From Streptomyces tuirus (GTDB lineage Bacteria; Actinomycetota; Actinomycetes; Streptomycetales; Streptomycetaceae), in assembly GCA_018195615.1 (NCBI GenBank), contig JAGTPG010000002.1:3899501-3963500 (forward strand): a stretch of 64,000 bases of DNA, written 5' to 3'. Positions 36,511 through 44,817 of the stretch are shown here, piece after piece; the first letter of the stretch is position 1; each line of letters begins with the position of its first letter. Made by a program: the position numbers and the translations under genes. The notes beneath the pieces are model-generated. The model ran no database searches and was not told where the DNA came from. It worked only from the letters and a program-made list of their open reading frames with translations.

Positions 36511-37158
36511 CTACATGGACTGCTGCGTCTGCGCAGCCGTCACGTCCCGCACCCACGGCGTCTTGGCGTCGGCCCGGCTGCTCTTCTGGACGTCCCAGGT
36601 GCCGTAGCGCGGGTTGAGGTCGACGTTCAGGTCCTTGGAGGCGTCGGACAAGGCCTTCCAGAACTCGGGACGGCTGGTGTCGGTGCCGAGTTTCTCGGCG
36701 AGCTTCTGGGCCTCCAGCTGGAGGCGGAGGTTCTCCTCGAGGCGCTGCGGCGGGATGCCGTACTGCTGGAGCCAGGTCGTCTCCAGCGCCTTGGCGCCGC
36801 CGGCCTGCTCCTCCAGGCCGGAGCGCATCTCCTGGATCTCCCTGCGGGTGACGGTCACACCGGCGTCCTCGGCGGCGCGGTGCAGCACCCGGTCGAGGAT
36901 CATGGTCTGCAGGGTGTCGCGGGTGAGGCTGCCGGTTCTGGCGATGGCCTGCTGGTACTGGGCCTCGTTCTGCACGGCCGCCCGCTGGGCCGCGCGTACC
37001 TCGCCGACCCGCTCCTCCAGCTGGGAGACGGTGATCCGCTGGCCGCCGACCACGGCCGCCGCGCCGGGATGCGCGTCGTTTCCGCAGGCGGTGAGCAGGG
37101 GTGCCGCGGCGGCGATCGCGGCGGTGAGGACGAGCGCGGTGCGACGGCGGCGGTGCAA
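36511..37158 (-). CDS. SurA-N-like lipoprotein, probable envelope chaperone
   Basis: A 215-residue lipoprotein. The start is a TTG at 37158, chosen because AGGAGG lies five bases upstream and no ATG or GTG fits. It then reads a basic n-region (HRRRR), a hydrophobic core TALVLTAAIAAAAP and lipobox LLTAC. Mature residues resemble the SurA N-terminal chaperone domain: VVGGQRITVSQLEERVGEVR, then TRDTLQTMILDRVLHRAAED and AGVTVTRREIQEMRSGLEE. No peptidyl-prolyl isomerase domain is present. Located after mazG's divergent partner region in an order (mfd, mazG, lipoprotein, eno) that I recall in actinobacteria, though here spread apart. Confidence 0.82.
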   Translation of the reverse strand: MHRRRRTALVLTAAIAAAAPLLTACGNDAHPGAAAVVGGQRITVSQLEERVGEVRAAQRAAVQNEAQYQQAIARTGSLTRDTLQTMILDRVLHRAAEDAGVTVTRREIQEMRSGLEEQAGGAKALETTWLQQYGIPPQRLEENLRLQLEAQKLAEKLGTDTSRPEFWKALSDASKDLNVDLNPRYGTWDVQKSSRADAKTPWVRDVTAAQTQQSM

Positions 37159-37296
37159 GGAAACCTCCTGAGGAGATTGTGCGACGGTGCACAAGGTCTT
37201 GCGGTGATCGATGGTAGGCAGTGGGCGGGCTCTGGCCAACCCATTCGACCAACGATTCACCAGGACATCCGGCACCGCCGCGCCCCGAGGCGGCCG

Positions 37297-38835
37297 TCAG
37301 CCCCGGACCTGCCCCAACCACTGGAGTGTCCTGCGGATCTCCGCACCGAGCGGATGGCCGGGGCCGTGGGTGCGCTCCACGTCGTGCAGCAGCCGGGCCA
37401 GTGTGTCGTGGGCGGCGCCGCGGTCACCGAGGGCGAGCAGGAGATGGCCGATGCGGCGGCGGACGTCGTGCGCGAGTTCGGGGCCACCGGCGGCGACGTA
37501 CTGGTTCTCGTAGTACGGCAGCACCGCCCGGTACTCGGCGAGCGCCGCCGCCGGTTCGCCCAGCTGTTCCAGGCACTGGGCGGCCTCGTAGCGGAACCGC
37601 AGGGACTGCGGGTCGGCCTGGCCCGCCTCGGCGGCGCGTTCGTCGGCGAGGCGGCGCAGCTCGGGCAGGGCGCGCCGGTACTGGCCGTCGTCCAGGAGCG
37701 TGGCCGCGTACTGCTTGCGCAGGGTGCGCACGACCGGGGACTTCTCGCCGTGCTGTTCGGCGGCGGTGGGCAGGATCGCGCCGAGGATGTCGACGGCCTG
37801 GGTGATGCGGCCCTCGCCGAGGAGCCGTTTGACCTCGTCGACGGCGCGGGCGATGTCCGTGTTCCCCGCGTTCTCGGTGACGGGCGTGGCGGGCGCGGGC
37901 TGGGGCGCGGGGGTGCGCGCACGGTCCGGCCAGGGGGCGTGCGGGCGCAGGAACGGGCGGGTGGGGTCGAGGGGTGCTCCGGTGGGCGTGCCGCGCGCGG
38001 GCAGGAGCGGCTCCAGGTGCTCGTACACCTCCTGCGCGGAGGCGGGCCGGTGCTGCGGGTCCTTGGCGAGCAGGCGCAGGACGAGGGCCTCCAGCGCCTC
38101 GGGGACTTCGGCGCGGATGCGGCGTACCGGCAGCGGCGGCTCGTACAGATGCCGGTGCAGGACACCGAGGGCCGTGGAGCCGGAGAACGGCACGTCCCCG
38201 CTGAGCAGTTCATGCAGGACCACACCCAGCGCGTACAGGTCGGTGTACGGGCCGACCGCGCCGCCCATCGCCTGCTCCGGGGCCATGTAGGCGGGCGAGC
38301 CGATGGGGGTGCCGGTGTGGGTGAGGCGGGTGGTGTCGGCCTCCATGACGGAGGCGACGCCCAGGTCGAGGACGGTGACCGTGCCGTCCTGCTTCACCAT
38401 GACGTTGCGCGGCTTGAGGTCGCGGTGCACGATCGGCACGGCGTGCACGGCGCTCAGCACGGCGCACAGTTGCGCGGCGACCGCGACCGCCCACGGCCAG
38501 GGGTACGGGGTGTGCTCGGCGAGATGACCGGCGAGGTCGGCGCCGTCGATGTACTGCATGACGAGGAACAGCTCCTCGCCCTCACTGCCCGCGTCGTGCA
38601 CCGTGACCAGGCCGGGGTGGTCGACCTGAGCGGTCACCCGGCACTCGCGCACGAAGCGGCGGCGCAGTTCCTCCGCGTCCTGGCCCGCCACCTTGTCGGG
38701 CCGCAGCAGCTTCACCGCCACACGCCGGTCGAGCCGCTGGTCGTACGCCGTCCAGACCTGTCCCATGCCGCCCTGCCCGAGCAGCGTGGACAGTTCGTAT
38801 CGCGCGGCTACGACACGTCCCGCCGCCGCGCTCAC
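37297..38835 (-). CDS. Ser/Thr protein kinase with helical C-terminal region
   Basis: A 512-residue Hanks-type kinase without a transmembrane segment. The glycine loop is LLGQGGMGQVW at residues 18-28, the ATP lysine Lys42 is in VAVKLL, the catalytic loop is HRDLKPRNVMV, the metal motif is DLG in VLDLGVASV (DFG in most kinases), and the activation segment ends GSPAYMAPEQA. After a Pro-rich linker near residue 320 comes a helical repeat region resembling TPRs (ARAVDEVKRLLGEGRITQAV..., ALPELRRLADERAAEAG..., CLEQLGEPAAALAEYRAVLP). GTG 38835 overlaps the upstream stop, so it is coupled to the membrane protein before it. Confidence 0.87.
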   Translation of the reverse strand: MSAAAGRVVAARYELSTLLGQGGMGQVWTAYDQRLDRRVAVKLLRPDKVAGQDAEELRRRFVRECRVTAQVDHPGLVTVHDAGSEGEELFLVMQYIDGADLAGHLAEHTPYPWPWAVAVAAQLCAVLSAVHAVPIVHRDLKPRNVMVKQDGTVTVLDLGVASVMEADTTRLTHTGTPIGSPAYMAPEQAMGGAVGPYTDLYALGVVLHELLSGDVPFSGSTALGVLHRHLYEPPLPVRRIRAEVPEALEALVLRLLAKDPQHRPASAQEVYEHLEPLLPARGTPTGAPLDPTRPFLRPHAPWPDRARTPAPQPAPATPVTENAGNTDIARAVDEVKRLLGEGRITQAVDILGAILPTAAEQHGEKSPVVRTLRKQYAATLLDDGQYRRALPELRRLADERAAEAGQADPQSLRFRYEAAQCLEQLGEPAAALAEYRAVLPYYENQYVAAGGPELAHDVRRRIGHLLLALGDRGAAHDTLARLLHDVERTHGPGHPLGAEIRRTLQWLGQVRG

Positions 38836-39447
38836 CTGCCGCCCTCGGAGTCGTCCGGGGTGCCGTCCGGCCTGCCCTCGTGCCGGCGCAGATAGTCGCT
38901 GAGCTCGTCGAGTTCGGCGCGTACCTGGTCGATGCGGGCGGGCGCGGGGCGCTGGGGACGGGGGTACCGGGTGCTGCGGAGTCTGGTGCGGCTGGGGCGG
39001 CTGCGGGGTCGGTGTGGGCGCGGACGCGGGGGTGTACGGCGACGCCGGGTGCGGATAGCCGTACGGGGAACGGTCGGTGGGGACGGTCGGCGCGTGGGGC
39101 GGCGCGTAGCCGGCGAACTGGCGCGGCGCGCTGTGGTGGCCGATGTCCACGATCAGGAACCGGACGGCGGCGCCCACGCCGACCAGCATGACCACAGCCA
39201 GTGAGATGTCGGTCCGGTAGTCGTCCTCCGGCAGGATGCCGATCACCGCGAAGCACGCGATGGACAGCGGCAGACTCACCCAGGCCGCCGCCCAGTCGAG
39301 GGCCCGTCCGCGCAGGAAGGCCACCCGGAACAGCGGTACGCAGGCCAGGAAGCCGCAGGTGAGGAACCCGGCTGCGGCGAACAGCACACGCAGGGAGATG
39401 ACCGTTGCCGCGCTGCGGGAGGGCGGCGCCGCGCCGTGGCCGTACAT
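38832..39447 (-). CDS. Membrane protein preceding the kinase (frame disturbed near 38950-38964)
   Basis: An approximately 205-residue protein. Hydrophobic helices are RVLFAAAGFLTCGFLACVPL, WVSLPLSIACFAVIGIL and SLAVVMLVGVGAAVRFLIV. A Pro/Tyr/Gln-rich cytoplasmic tail follows (YGYPHPASPYTPASAPTPTP...), ending RIDQVRAELDELSDYLRRHE and a TGA that overlaps the kinase GTG. The two frames are joined within C runs near 38950-38964. Either one extra base or two missing bases would explain it; the window's general pattern favours two losses. It may be the membrane partner or anchor of the kinase. Confidence 0.68.
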
Positions 39448-39644
39448 GACTGCTCCTGGACCGGTGTAGCCGATGGGACGGGACGTGCGAGTGACAGCGC
39501 CCGGTTGGGAATCCGAGCGTATAGCCCGACACGGACAACCGGTCATGGGTTGTACCGAACCGTTGTCGTGCTGATCACTCCCGTGCCAGGAGCGGAACAG
39601 GGGCCCCTTCGGAGGCCCCTCGGCACCTCCGAGGCCCCTCGGCC

Positions 39645-40388
39645 TTACAACGGGTGCCGCATCCACACGTTGGGCTCGACGTACACCGCGTACCCGCGCT
39701 CCACCTCGCAGCGCACCGGCACCAGGGCGCCCGGCACCTCGATGTCGCCCGAGGTGTCGAAGGGCAGGCCCGTCCAGCGGCGCCAGTCGTCGAGCGCGGC
39801 GGACACCGTCATGGACGCCGGTGCCACGGAGTCGATGGTGGCGCCGGCCCGGGCGTGGACCCGCAGCCACGGATCCTGGGGCAGTCCGTCGGGACGGACG
39901 CGGTGGACGTACTCCTCCATCGGGGTGTCCGGCTCCAGGTGCTTGGCGTTGGGGCGCACCGGGGCGACGACCTCGCGGAAGCCGCGGTCGCGGGCGTTGT
40001 CGCGCATGGCCGAGATCATCAGCGCGGACAGACCGCGGCCCTGTGCCTGCGGGGCGACGGAGACCGAGATCGCGCTGACGGTGTCGGGTCGGACACCGCG
40101 GCGCAGGTCGGAGAAGGCCCAGACGAGGACCGTGTCCCAGCCGTTCGCGGGCAGTCGGCCACGGCCCTTGGCGTCCAGGGCGAAGGGCACGCTGTAGGCG
40201 TTCGCGACGACCTCGCCCTGCTCGTCCTCGGCGAACAGGACGTACTCCGGGAGTTCGGCCGCGATCCGCGGGAAGTGCGCGGCGCCCACGAGATCCTGGA
40301 TCACGAACTCCGGCCAGCTGTCCGCCATCCCGACGACGCGCTCCAGCATGTCCGGGCGGTCGGCGAGTATCGATGTCTTGGGCTGCAT
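39645..40388 (-). CDS. GNAT-family acetyltransferase-like protein
   Basis: A 247-residue protein with a GNAT core: ELPEYVLFAEDEQGEVVANA (strands beta2-3), VSAISVSVAPQAQGRGLSAL with the acetyl-CoA pyrophosphate loop QAQGRG, then MISAMRDNARDRGFREVVAP. The C-terminal third (MEEYVHRVRPDGLPQDPWLR; MTVSAALDDWRRWTGLPFDT) extends beyond a minimal GNAT and may set substrate specificity. Start ATG 40388 is the most downstream reasonable choice. Target unknown. Confidence 0.78.
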   Translation of the reverse strand: MQPKTSILADRPDMLERVVGMADSWPEFVIQDLVGAAHFPRIAAELPEYVLFAEDEQGEVVANAYSVPFALDAKGRGRLPANGWDTVLVWAFSDLRRGVRPDTVSAISVSVAPQAQGRGLSALMISAMRDNARDRGFREVVAPVRPNAKHLEPDTPMEEYVHRVRPDGLPQDPWLRVHARAGATIDSVAPASMTVSAALDDWRRWTGLPFDTSGDIEVPGALVPVRCEVERGYAVYVEPNVWMRHPL

Positions 40389-40460
40389 GCGGTCACGGTA
40401 GGCGCGCATGCGCATACACGGAATCGAATTACCTCGTGGGGACCGGTCCACGGAACCGGG

Positions 40461-40918
40461 TTACTTCGCGGGGACCCGGTCCACAGCTCGCGGGGACCTG
40501 GCTCGCCGCGCGGCGACGACCATGACGGCGGTGGACGTGAGGGCGATCCCGGCGCCGACGTAGAGCGGTGAGGTGTAGCCCAGGCCCGCGCTGATGGCCA
40601 GGCCGCCGAGCCAGGCGCCGAGCGCGTTCCCGACGTTGGACGCGGACACGTTGGCGCTGGCGGCCAGTGCGGCCCCGTGGGCGCAGTCGGTGACCCTGGT
40701 GATCATTCCGGGCACGCCGGCGAAGCCGGTCACGCCCATCACGAACACCAGGACCACCGAGGCGGTGGAGCTCTCGGCCAGCAGGCCGAACAGGGCCAGG
40801 GTCAGGGTGAGTCCGAGCAGGGCCAGGATCAGGGCGCGGTCCCGGTCGCGGTCGGCCGCACGGCCCCCGACCAAATTCCCCATGCGAAACCGCTGGCCTC
40901 GGTGAAGGTGTAGGCGAT
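40461..40918 (-). pseudogene. 3' remnant of an MFS transporter beside the TnpB element
   Basis: The readable part covers the last helices of a major facilitator protein: GNLVGGRAADRDRDRALILA (the loop and motif between halves), then LLGLTLTLALFGLLAESSTA, VVLVFVMGVTGFAGVPGMIT and ASNVGNALGAWLGGLAISAG, ending at TAA 40461. Immediately upstream, IAYTFTEASGF reads in another frame, and about 20 residues expected before GNLVGG are missing. The DNA then runs into the transposon end at 40919. The gene has therefore lost its first half and suffered an internal deletion. It is non-functional as a transporter. Confidence 0.72.
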
Positions 40919-42315
40919 TTGACTTGCTCCTCGCCCTGAAGGGCGTGGATTCTGGCCTTCTCGACTTGTGGCTGTGCCGCTACGCGGCACGGTTTCCGGT
41001 CGGGAATCCGTGGCTTCCTGTTTCTTCGCGCTGTGCCGGGATTGCTCCCGGTCTTACCGGCGCTCCGCAGGCCGATACCGCCAGTCCGGCGGCCGTCTTG
41101 ATGTTGATCGCGGCGTTGGTGTCCCGGTCGTGGACCGTGCCGCAGGAGGTACAGGTCCATTCCCGGACGCCGAGGGATTTGGGCCCGTCCACATCTCCGC
41201 AGGCCGAGCACGTCTGGGAGGTCGGTTCGAACCGGCCGATCCTGACCAGGGTCCGGCCGTACCGCTGCGCTTTGTACGTCAGCATGCTGATGAACGAGGA
41301 CCAGCCGGCGTCGTGCACGGACTTGGCCAGCTTTGTGCGGGCCAGTCCCACCACCGACAGATCCTCCACGGCGATCCCTTGGTTCTCGGAGATCAGCTTG
41401 GTGGAGAGCTGATGGTGGAACTCGCGGCGTGCGTCCGCAACCTTGGCATGGGCGCGGGCGAGCTTCAGGCGGGCCTTGGCCCGGTTCTTTGATCCCTTCT
41501 GCTTGCGGGACAGCTCCCTGTGGGCCTTCTTCAGTTTCTTCTCCGCGCGCCGCAGAAACCGCGGAGAGTCGATCTTCGTGCCGTCGGACAAGACTGCGAA
41601 GTGGGTCAGGCCGAGATCGATACCTACAGTGCGGTCGGTTGGCGGCATCCGGGCAGCGTCGGTGGCGGGGTCGGTGTCGATGACGAAGGACGCGAAGAAT
41701 CTGCCCGCGGCGTCCTTGACGACGGTGACGGAGGTGGGGGCGGCGGGCAGCATGCGGGACCATTTCACCTTCACCGCGCCGATCTCCGGCAGGTTCAGGC
41801 TGCCTTGATCGGTGATGTTCCAGCGGGCGTTGGCGGTGAACCGGATCGACTGCCGGGCATCCTTGCGGGACTTCAAGCGGGGCGGGCCCATCCTGGGACC
41901 CTTGCGGGTGCCCTTGAGGGAGGCGAAGAAGTTGCGGTACGCCGTTTCGGCGTCCCGCAGGGACTGCTGGAGGACGACGGCGGACACCTCGCCGAGCCAG
42001 CAGCGCGACGCCGTCTGCTTCGCCTCGGTGATCAGCCTCCTCGACAGCTGACCGGCCGTCGGGAACGGCTGCCCGGCCCGCCGGGCGTCCTCGCGGGCGC
42101 GGACAGTGTCGTTGAACACCACCCGGGCGCACCCGAACGCCCTGGCCAGCGCAGCACGCTGACCGGCATCCGGGTAAAGCCTGAACGCGTACCGGAGCTG
42201 CATGACGATCACTTTAGAAACCTCGAACACCCACTGTCGCCGGGAACACGTGCGCGAGATGTCACCAGTGCCGTGCGCTGCCCGGCTCCGCCGGAACAAC
42301 ACCGCGACGCTCCGC
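40919..42315 (-). mobile_element. IS605/IS1341-type insertion carrying tnpB, no tnpA
   Basis: The right end is clear. On the minus strand, 60 bases after the tnpB stop, a subterminal hairpin CGCCCT/AGGGCG (40932-40945) is followed by GAGGAGCAAGTCAA, ending at 40919. This is the layout of IS200/IS605 right ends with TCAA at the cleavage site. The left end is not defined; I place it near 42315 because upstream DNA there resembles the start of the interrupted MFS gene. There are no inverted repeats or target duplication, as expected for the family. No TnpA (Y1 transposase) is present, so the element depends on one in trans. Confidence 0.72.
40980..42203 (-). CDS. tnpB: TnpB, RNA-guided RuvC nuclease of an IS605-family element
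   Basis: A 407-residue intact TnpB. The N-terminal domain is MQLRYAFRLYPDAGQRAALA, with CARVVFNDTV. The split RuvC triad is complete: Asp196 in TVGIDLGLTHFAVL, Glu280 in GIAVEDLSVVGL, Asp361 in HDRDTNAAINIK. The zinc ribbon is CSAC (332-335) and CTSC (351-354). TnpB proteins cut DNA next to a transposon-associated motif, guided by an omega-RNA transcribed across the tnpB 3' end and element right end (established). The ATG at 42203 gives the family-typical start. It appears functional. The symbol denotes the family. Confidence 0.93.
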   Translation of the reverse strand: MQLRYAFRLYPDAGQRAALARAFGCARVVFNDTVRAREDARRAGQPFPTAGQLSRRLITEAKQTASRCWLGEVSAVVLQQSLRDAETAYRNFFASLKGTRKGPRMGPPRLKSRKDARQSIRFTANARWNITDQGSLNLPEIGAVKVKWSRMLPAAPTSVTVVKDAAGRFFASFVIDTDPATDAARMPPTDRTVGIDLGLTHFAVLSDGTKIDSPRFLRRAEKKLKKAHRELSRKQKGSKNRAKARLKLARAHAKVADARREFHHQLSTKLISENQGIAVEDLSVVGLARTKLAKSVHDAGWSSFISMLTYKAQRYGRTLVRIGRFEPTSQTCSACGDVDGPKSLGVREWTCTSCGTVHDRDTNAAINIKTAAGLAVSACGAPVRPGAIPAQREETGSHGFPTGNRAA

Positions 42316-42541
42316 GTCCAACCCACCGAGCGTCAACGCGACGAGTCCACTCGGCATGCGTCACTCTCCGATCGGGCCCGTCGGCCGGCAGCCACGGGGA
42401 CCTGCCGCCGCTGCTCGACGCCCGGGTCGCCGGCATCACGTCACTTGCGCAGACACATCACCAGTCACCTCAACACGTCAAGTCCTGGGCGGAAAGGGCT
42501 TTCTAACCACTTCTCAGCTACGGGGAGAACCTGGTTCCGCT
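42204..42541. other. Upstream flank of tnpB with a possible 5' stub of the MFS gene
   Basis: No complete gene. On the minus strand, ATG 42357, preceded by GGAGAG at a six-base gap, opens MPSGLVALTLGGL and then degenerates. That looks like the first helix of an MFS exporter and would be the 5' end of the gene whose 3' remnant ends at 40461. The stretch from about 42204 to 42315 should then hold the element's left end and the tnpB promoter, neither of which I could define. Confidence 0.4.
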
Positions 42542-43310
42542 TCAGCCGCCGCACTGCCTCAGCATCATCCGCTTGTCGGCCACCGTGACCGGGAGGTCGT
42601 ACTTCAGTGACACCTGGGCGAAGCGCACCGAGTAGGAGCAGCGGATCCGCTTGTTCGGGGCAGCCAGGCCGCAGGACCGGAGTCGCCCTTGGCGCTGTTG
42701 GTCGGCCCGTCCACCGGGACGAGGTTGAGCGGGTCGTTCGCTATGGCCTCCCGCTTGTCCTTCGTCCAGCGCGAAGCGCCCATCTGCCAGTCGTACGACA
42801 GTGGCATGACATGGTCTATCTGGACCTCCGTCGCCCGGGACTTGGTCCACTCGATGACCTTCCCGTGTACGGGTCGTGCAGCGTCAGCGACATGACGACG
42901 CAGTCCGAGCCCGCCCGGAAGCGGAGGGCCTCTCCGTCACGCTTCAGAAGGTCGTTCCGCGAGTCGCATCCATTGCGGGCGAAGGGCACGCCAGCCGGCG
43001 CCGAGTCCATCCAGGCGTAGCCGAACTCCTCCCGTTCGTAGCCCGTCCTCGGGCCACGCCCCTTCGTCTCCACCTTCTCGATCACCGCACGCGCCCGCGC
43101 CTTGTCCGCCGTGGACGTGATCGCCGCCAGGCCCGGCCTCGTGCCGTCCGGGTTGTCCAGCGGGCTCACAGCCCGGCCGTCGCCGGTGGTCGGGACGTCG
43201 GAGCCGGAGGGTCCGCCGCCGTCCGCGGGTGGGGCCAGGCCCTCGCAGCCGGTCAGTACAGCGAACACCATCGCGGCGGCCAGTACCGCCCCGCCCCTCA
43301 GACGCGCCAC
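42542..43310 (-). CDS. Secreted lipoprotein with an HNH endonuclease-like domain (two frameshifts)
   Basis: A 256-residue (repaired) protein. GTG 43310 opens a lipoprotein signal (AVLAAAMVFAVLTGC, lipobox LTGC), so it should be anchored outside the membrane. After a Gly/Pro linker come conserved blocks GYEREEFGYAWMDSAPAG, CDSRNDLLKRDG, TLHDPYTG..., the HNH-like core VQIDHVMPLSYDWQMGA (Asp-His pair), NDPLNLVPVDGPTNSAKGD and NKRIRCSYSVRFAQVSLKYD. This matches the DUF1524/GmrSD-C style HNH family. One base is missing near 42862 and another near 42658-42661. An extracellular nuclease role is plausible but unproven. Confidence 0.78.
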
Positions 43311-43470
43311 CGTGCGCCCCTCCCCTGCTTGCTGCTCCGCCCCACACGGGCGGCCTGTGCCTGGCCCCACGGTAGCGAGGGAGAGGTTCAGACCACAGAG
43401 GGCACAAATGGGCATTCTTCACATGTCGCGCGTATCGTCGGTCTTGAGCCACCTCCGGAAGGAGCCTTGA

Positions 43471-43659
43471 ATGGGCATCTTCGACAAGTTCAAGAGCCAG
43501 GCGCGGCACAGGGGCAAGCGAGGCTCCGACACCGCGGAACAGAGGGCGAACGAGAAGACCGGCGGCAAGTACGAGGACCAGATCGACGCCGGGCAGCAGA
43601 GGGCCGAGGGCTCGCTCGGCATGGACCGCGACCAGCGCGATCGCCCCGAGGGGCAGTAA
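43471..43659 (+). CDS. MT0933-like antitoxin-family small protein
   Basis: A 62-residue, highly charged protein: MGIFDKFKSQARHRGKRGSD, then ANEKTGGKYEDQIDAGQQRA and a DRDQRDRPEGQ tail. It resembles the MT0933/Rv0909 antitoxin family, which also includes many orphan small proteins. AAGGAG lies six bases before ATG 43471. No plausible toxin gene adjoins it: the neighbours are the HNH lipoprotein (divergent) and the SCO6745-like gene (convergent). It may be an orphan with another role. Confidence 0.72.
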   Translation: MGIFDKFKSQARHRGKRGSDTAEQRANEKTGGKYEDQIDAGQQRAEGSLGMDRDQRDRPEGQ

Positions 43660-43763
43660 GGCCTCCTACATCTGAGGCCGTCCGCGGAGACGCAGCTCCT
43701 GCGGGCGGCTTCCCGCGTTCGGAGACTCGACGGCATCACCCCGCGCAGCCGGCCCCGCCCCGC

Positions 43764-44699
43764 TCAGACCTTGCCTATGCCCAAGGTCGTCTCCGAGGGC
43801 AGCAAGCCCGATGCGAGGATCGCGACCCAGAAGTCGCCGAGCAGTCCGGCGAGACGTTCGACGCCGTCGGAGCCGAGCGACTGCCAGGGCCCGGCGGCCA
43901 GTCGGTCGGTGTCCCGCTCCACGCGGTGGCGCAGGTCGCGGCCCGCCGCCGTGGCCGTACCGTCCGCGTCGAGCAGACCCCTGGCCGCCAAGCGGTCGCG
44001 TCCCGCCGCCCATTCCCTGGAACTCCAGCCACGGCTTTCGAAGCGCTCCACGGACGCGGCGCCTATCGCCGCGAAGGAGACGAGTGACTCCACCGGGTCC
44101 AGGCCGGCCATGAGCAGGGCCGCGAGGTGACCGTCGCCGCGGTGTTCGCGCAGGACCGTCGCCGCGTGCCACAACTGCAGGTGTGGGGCTTGCGGCCAGT
44201 CGAGCGCGGCATTGGCCGCGGCGAGCGGACGGCCGGCCGGGTCCGCGGCCTCGGCCGCCCGCCGGGCGAGTGCGGCGGCCTCAGCCAGTTCAGGGCTGTC
44301 CACCCGGTCACCGAATATGCCGCGGTAGACCCGGTCGACCGCTCTCATCCTCGCTTCGAGCACCGCCTCCGGACTCGCGACCCGCCACGCCGGCTCGACG
44401 TGCTCGGCGACCATGCGGGGGCTGAAGCTGTAGAAGGCCGAGGCCACCCGCTCCGGGCCGGCCTCTCCCAACGGCGCGGCACGGTAGGGGAAGTAGCTCG
44501 GCCAGCGCTCCCGCGAGTCGTATCCGAGCGCGGACGCTTCCTCGAACGCCTCCGGCGCGTAGTACAGCACCGCGTGCAGGGGCTCCAGCAGGTGCCACAT
44601 CTGCCGCACGCGAGCAGGCTCCACACCGCCCTCGCCCCGCGTCACCGCACCCTCGCCGAGCTTGCCGATGTCGCCGATCTTGCCCACCTGTTCCTGCAT
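43764..44699 (-). CDS. SCO6745-family helix-turn-helix-like protein
   Basis: A 311-residue protein typical of the SCO6745 family: ARVRQMWHLLEPLHAVLYYA, PEAFEEASALGYDSRERWPS, YFPYRAAPLGEAGPERVASA, YSFSPRMVAEHVEPAWRVAS, then helical LDWPQAPHLQLWHAATVLRE and a winged-helix-like C-terminus (WSSREWAAGRDRLAARGLLD). Function is unknown in the family. GGAGG is six bases before ATG 44699. It diverges from a tetR gene, with two near-identical operators between them, so it is very probably that repressor's target. Confidence 0.78.
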   Translation of the reverse strand: MQEQVGKIGDIGKLGEGAVTRGEGGVEPARVRQMWHLLEPLHAVLYYAPEAFEEASALGYDSRERWPSYFPYRAAPLGEAGPERVASAFYSFSPRMVAEHVEPAWRVASPEAVLEARMRAVDRVYRGIFGDRVDSPELAEAAALARRAAEAADPAGRPLAAANAALDWPQAPHLQLWHAATVLREHRGDGHLAALLMAGLDPVESLVSFAAIGAASVERFESRGWSSREWAAGRDRLAARGLLDADGTATAAGRDLRHRVERDTDRLAAGPWQSLGSDGVERLAGLLGDFWVAILASGLLPSETTLGIGKV

Positions 44700-44746
44700 G
44701 GCGTGCCTCCACTCGTACCCGATCCGCAGCGGCCGACGCCGCACAA

Positions 44747-44761
44747 CTTGACACTGACAAG
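44747..44761. promoter_or_regulatory. TetR operator 1
   Basis: CTTGACACTGACAAG is a near-perfect dyad (two central positions off). It is embedded in a 20-base segment (44745-44764) that recurs 35 bases to the right. It overlaps the probable -10 (CAATCT on the minus strand, 44760-44765) of the leftward SCO6745-family gene. Confidence 0.65.
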
Positions 44762-44781
44762 ATTGCACGGGCCACCCCCAA

Positions 44782-44796
44782 CTTGTCAATGACTAG
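44782..44796. promoter_or_regulatory. TetR operator 2 with overlapping divergent promoters
   Basis: CTTGTCAATGACTAG, a dyad with one mismatch in each arm pair, matches operator 1 within the shared AACTTGWCAMTGACWAGATT. It covers TTGTCA (44783-44788), the -35 of the rightward tetR promoter whose -10 is TACGCT at 44805-44810. It also covers TTGACA (minus strand, 44784-44789), the -35 of the leftward promoter. One bound repressor would shut both genes. Confidence 0.65.
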
Positions 44797-44817
44797 ATTC
44801 GGCGTACGCTCCTGACC

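Noticed and set aside
43471..43659. Complete toxin-antitoxin pair
   Set aside because: The small protein resembles an antitoxin family, but neither neighbour looks like a toxin and neither is co-oriented.
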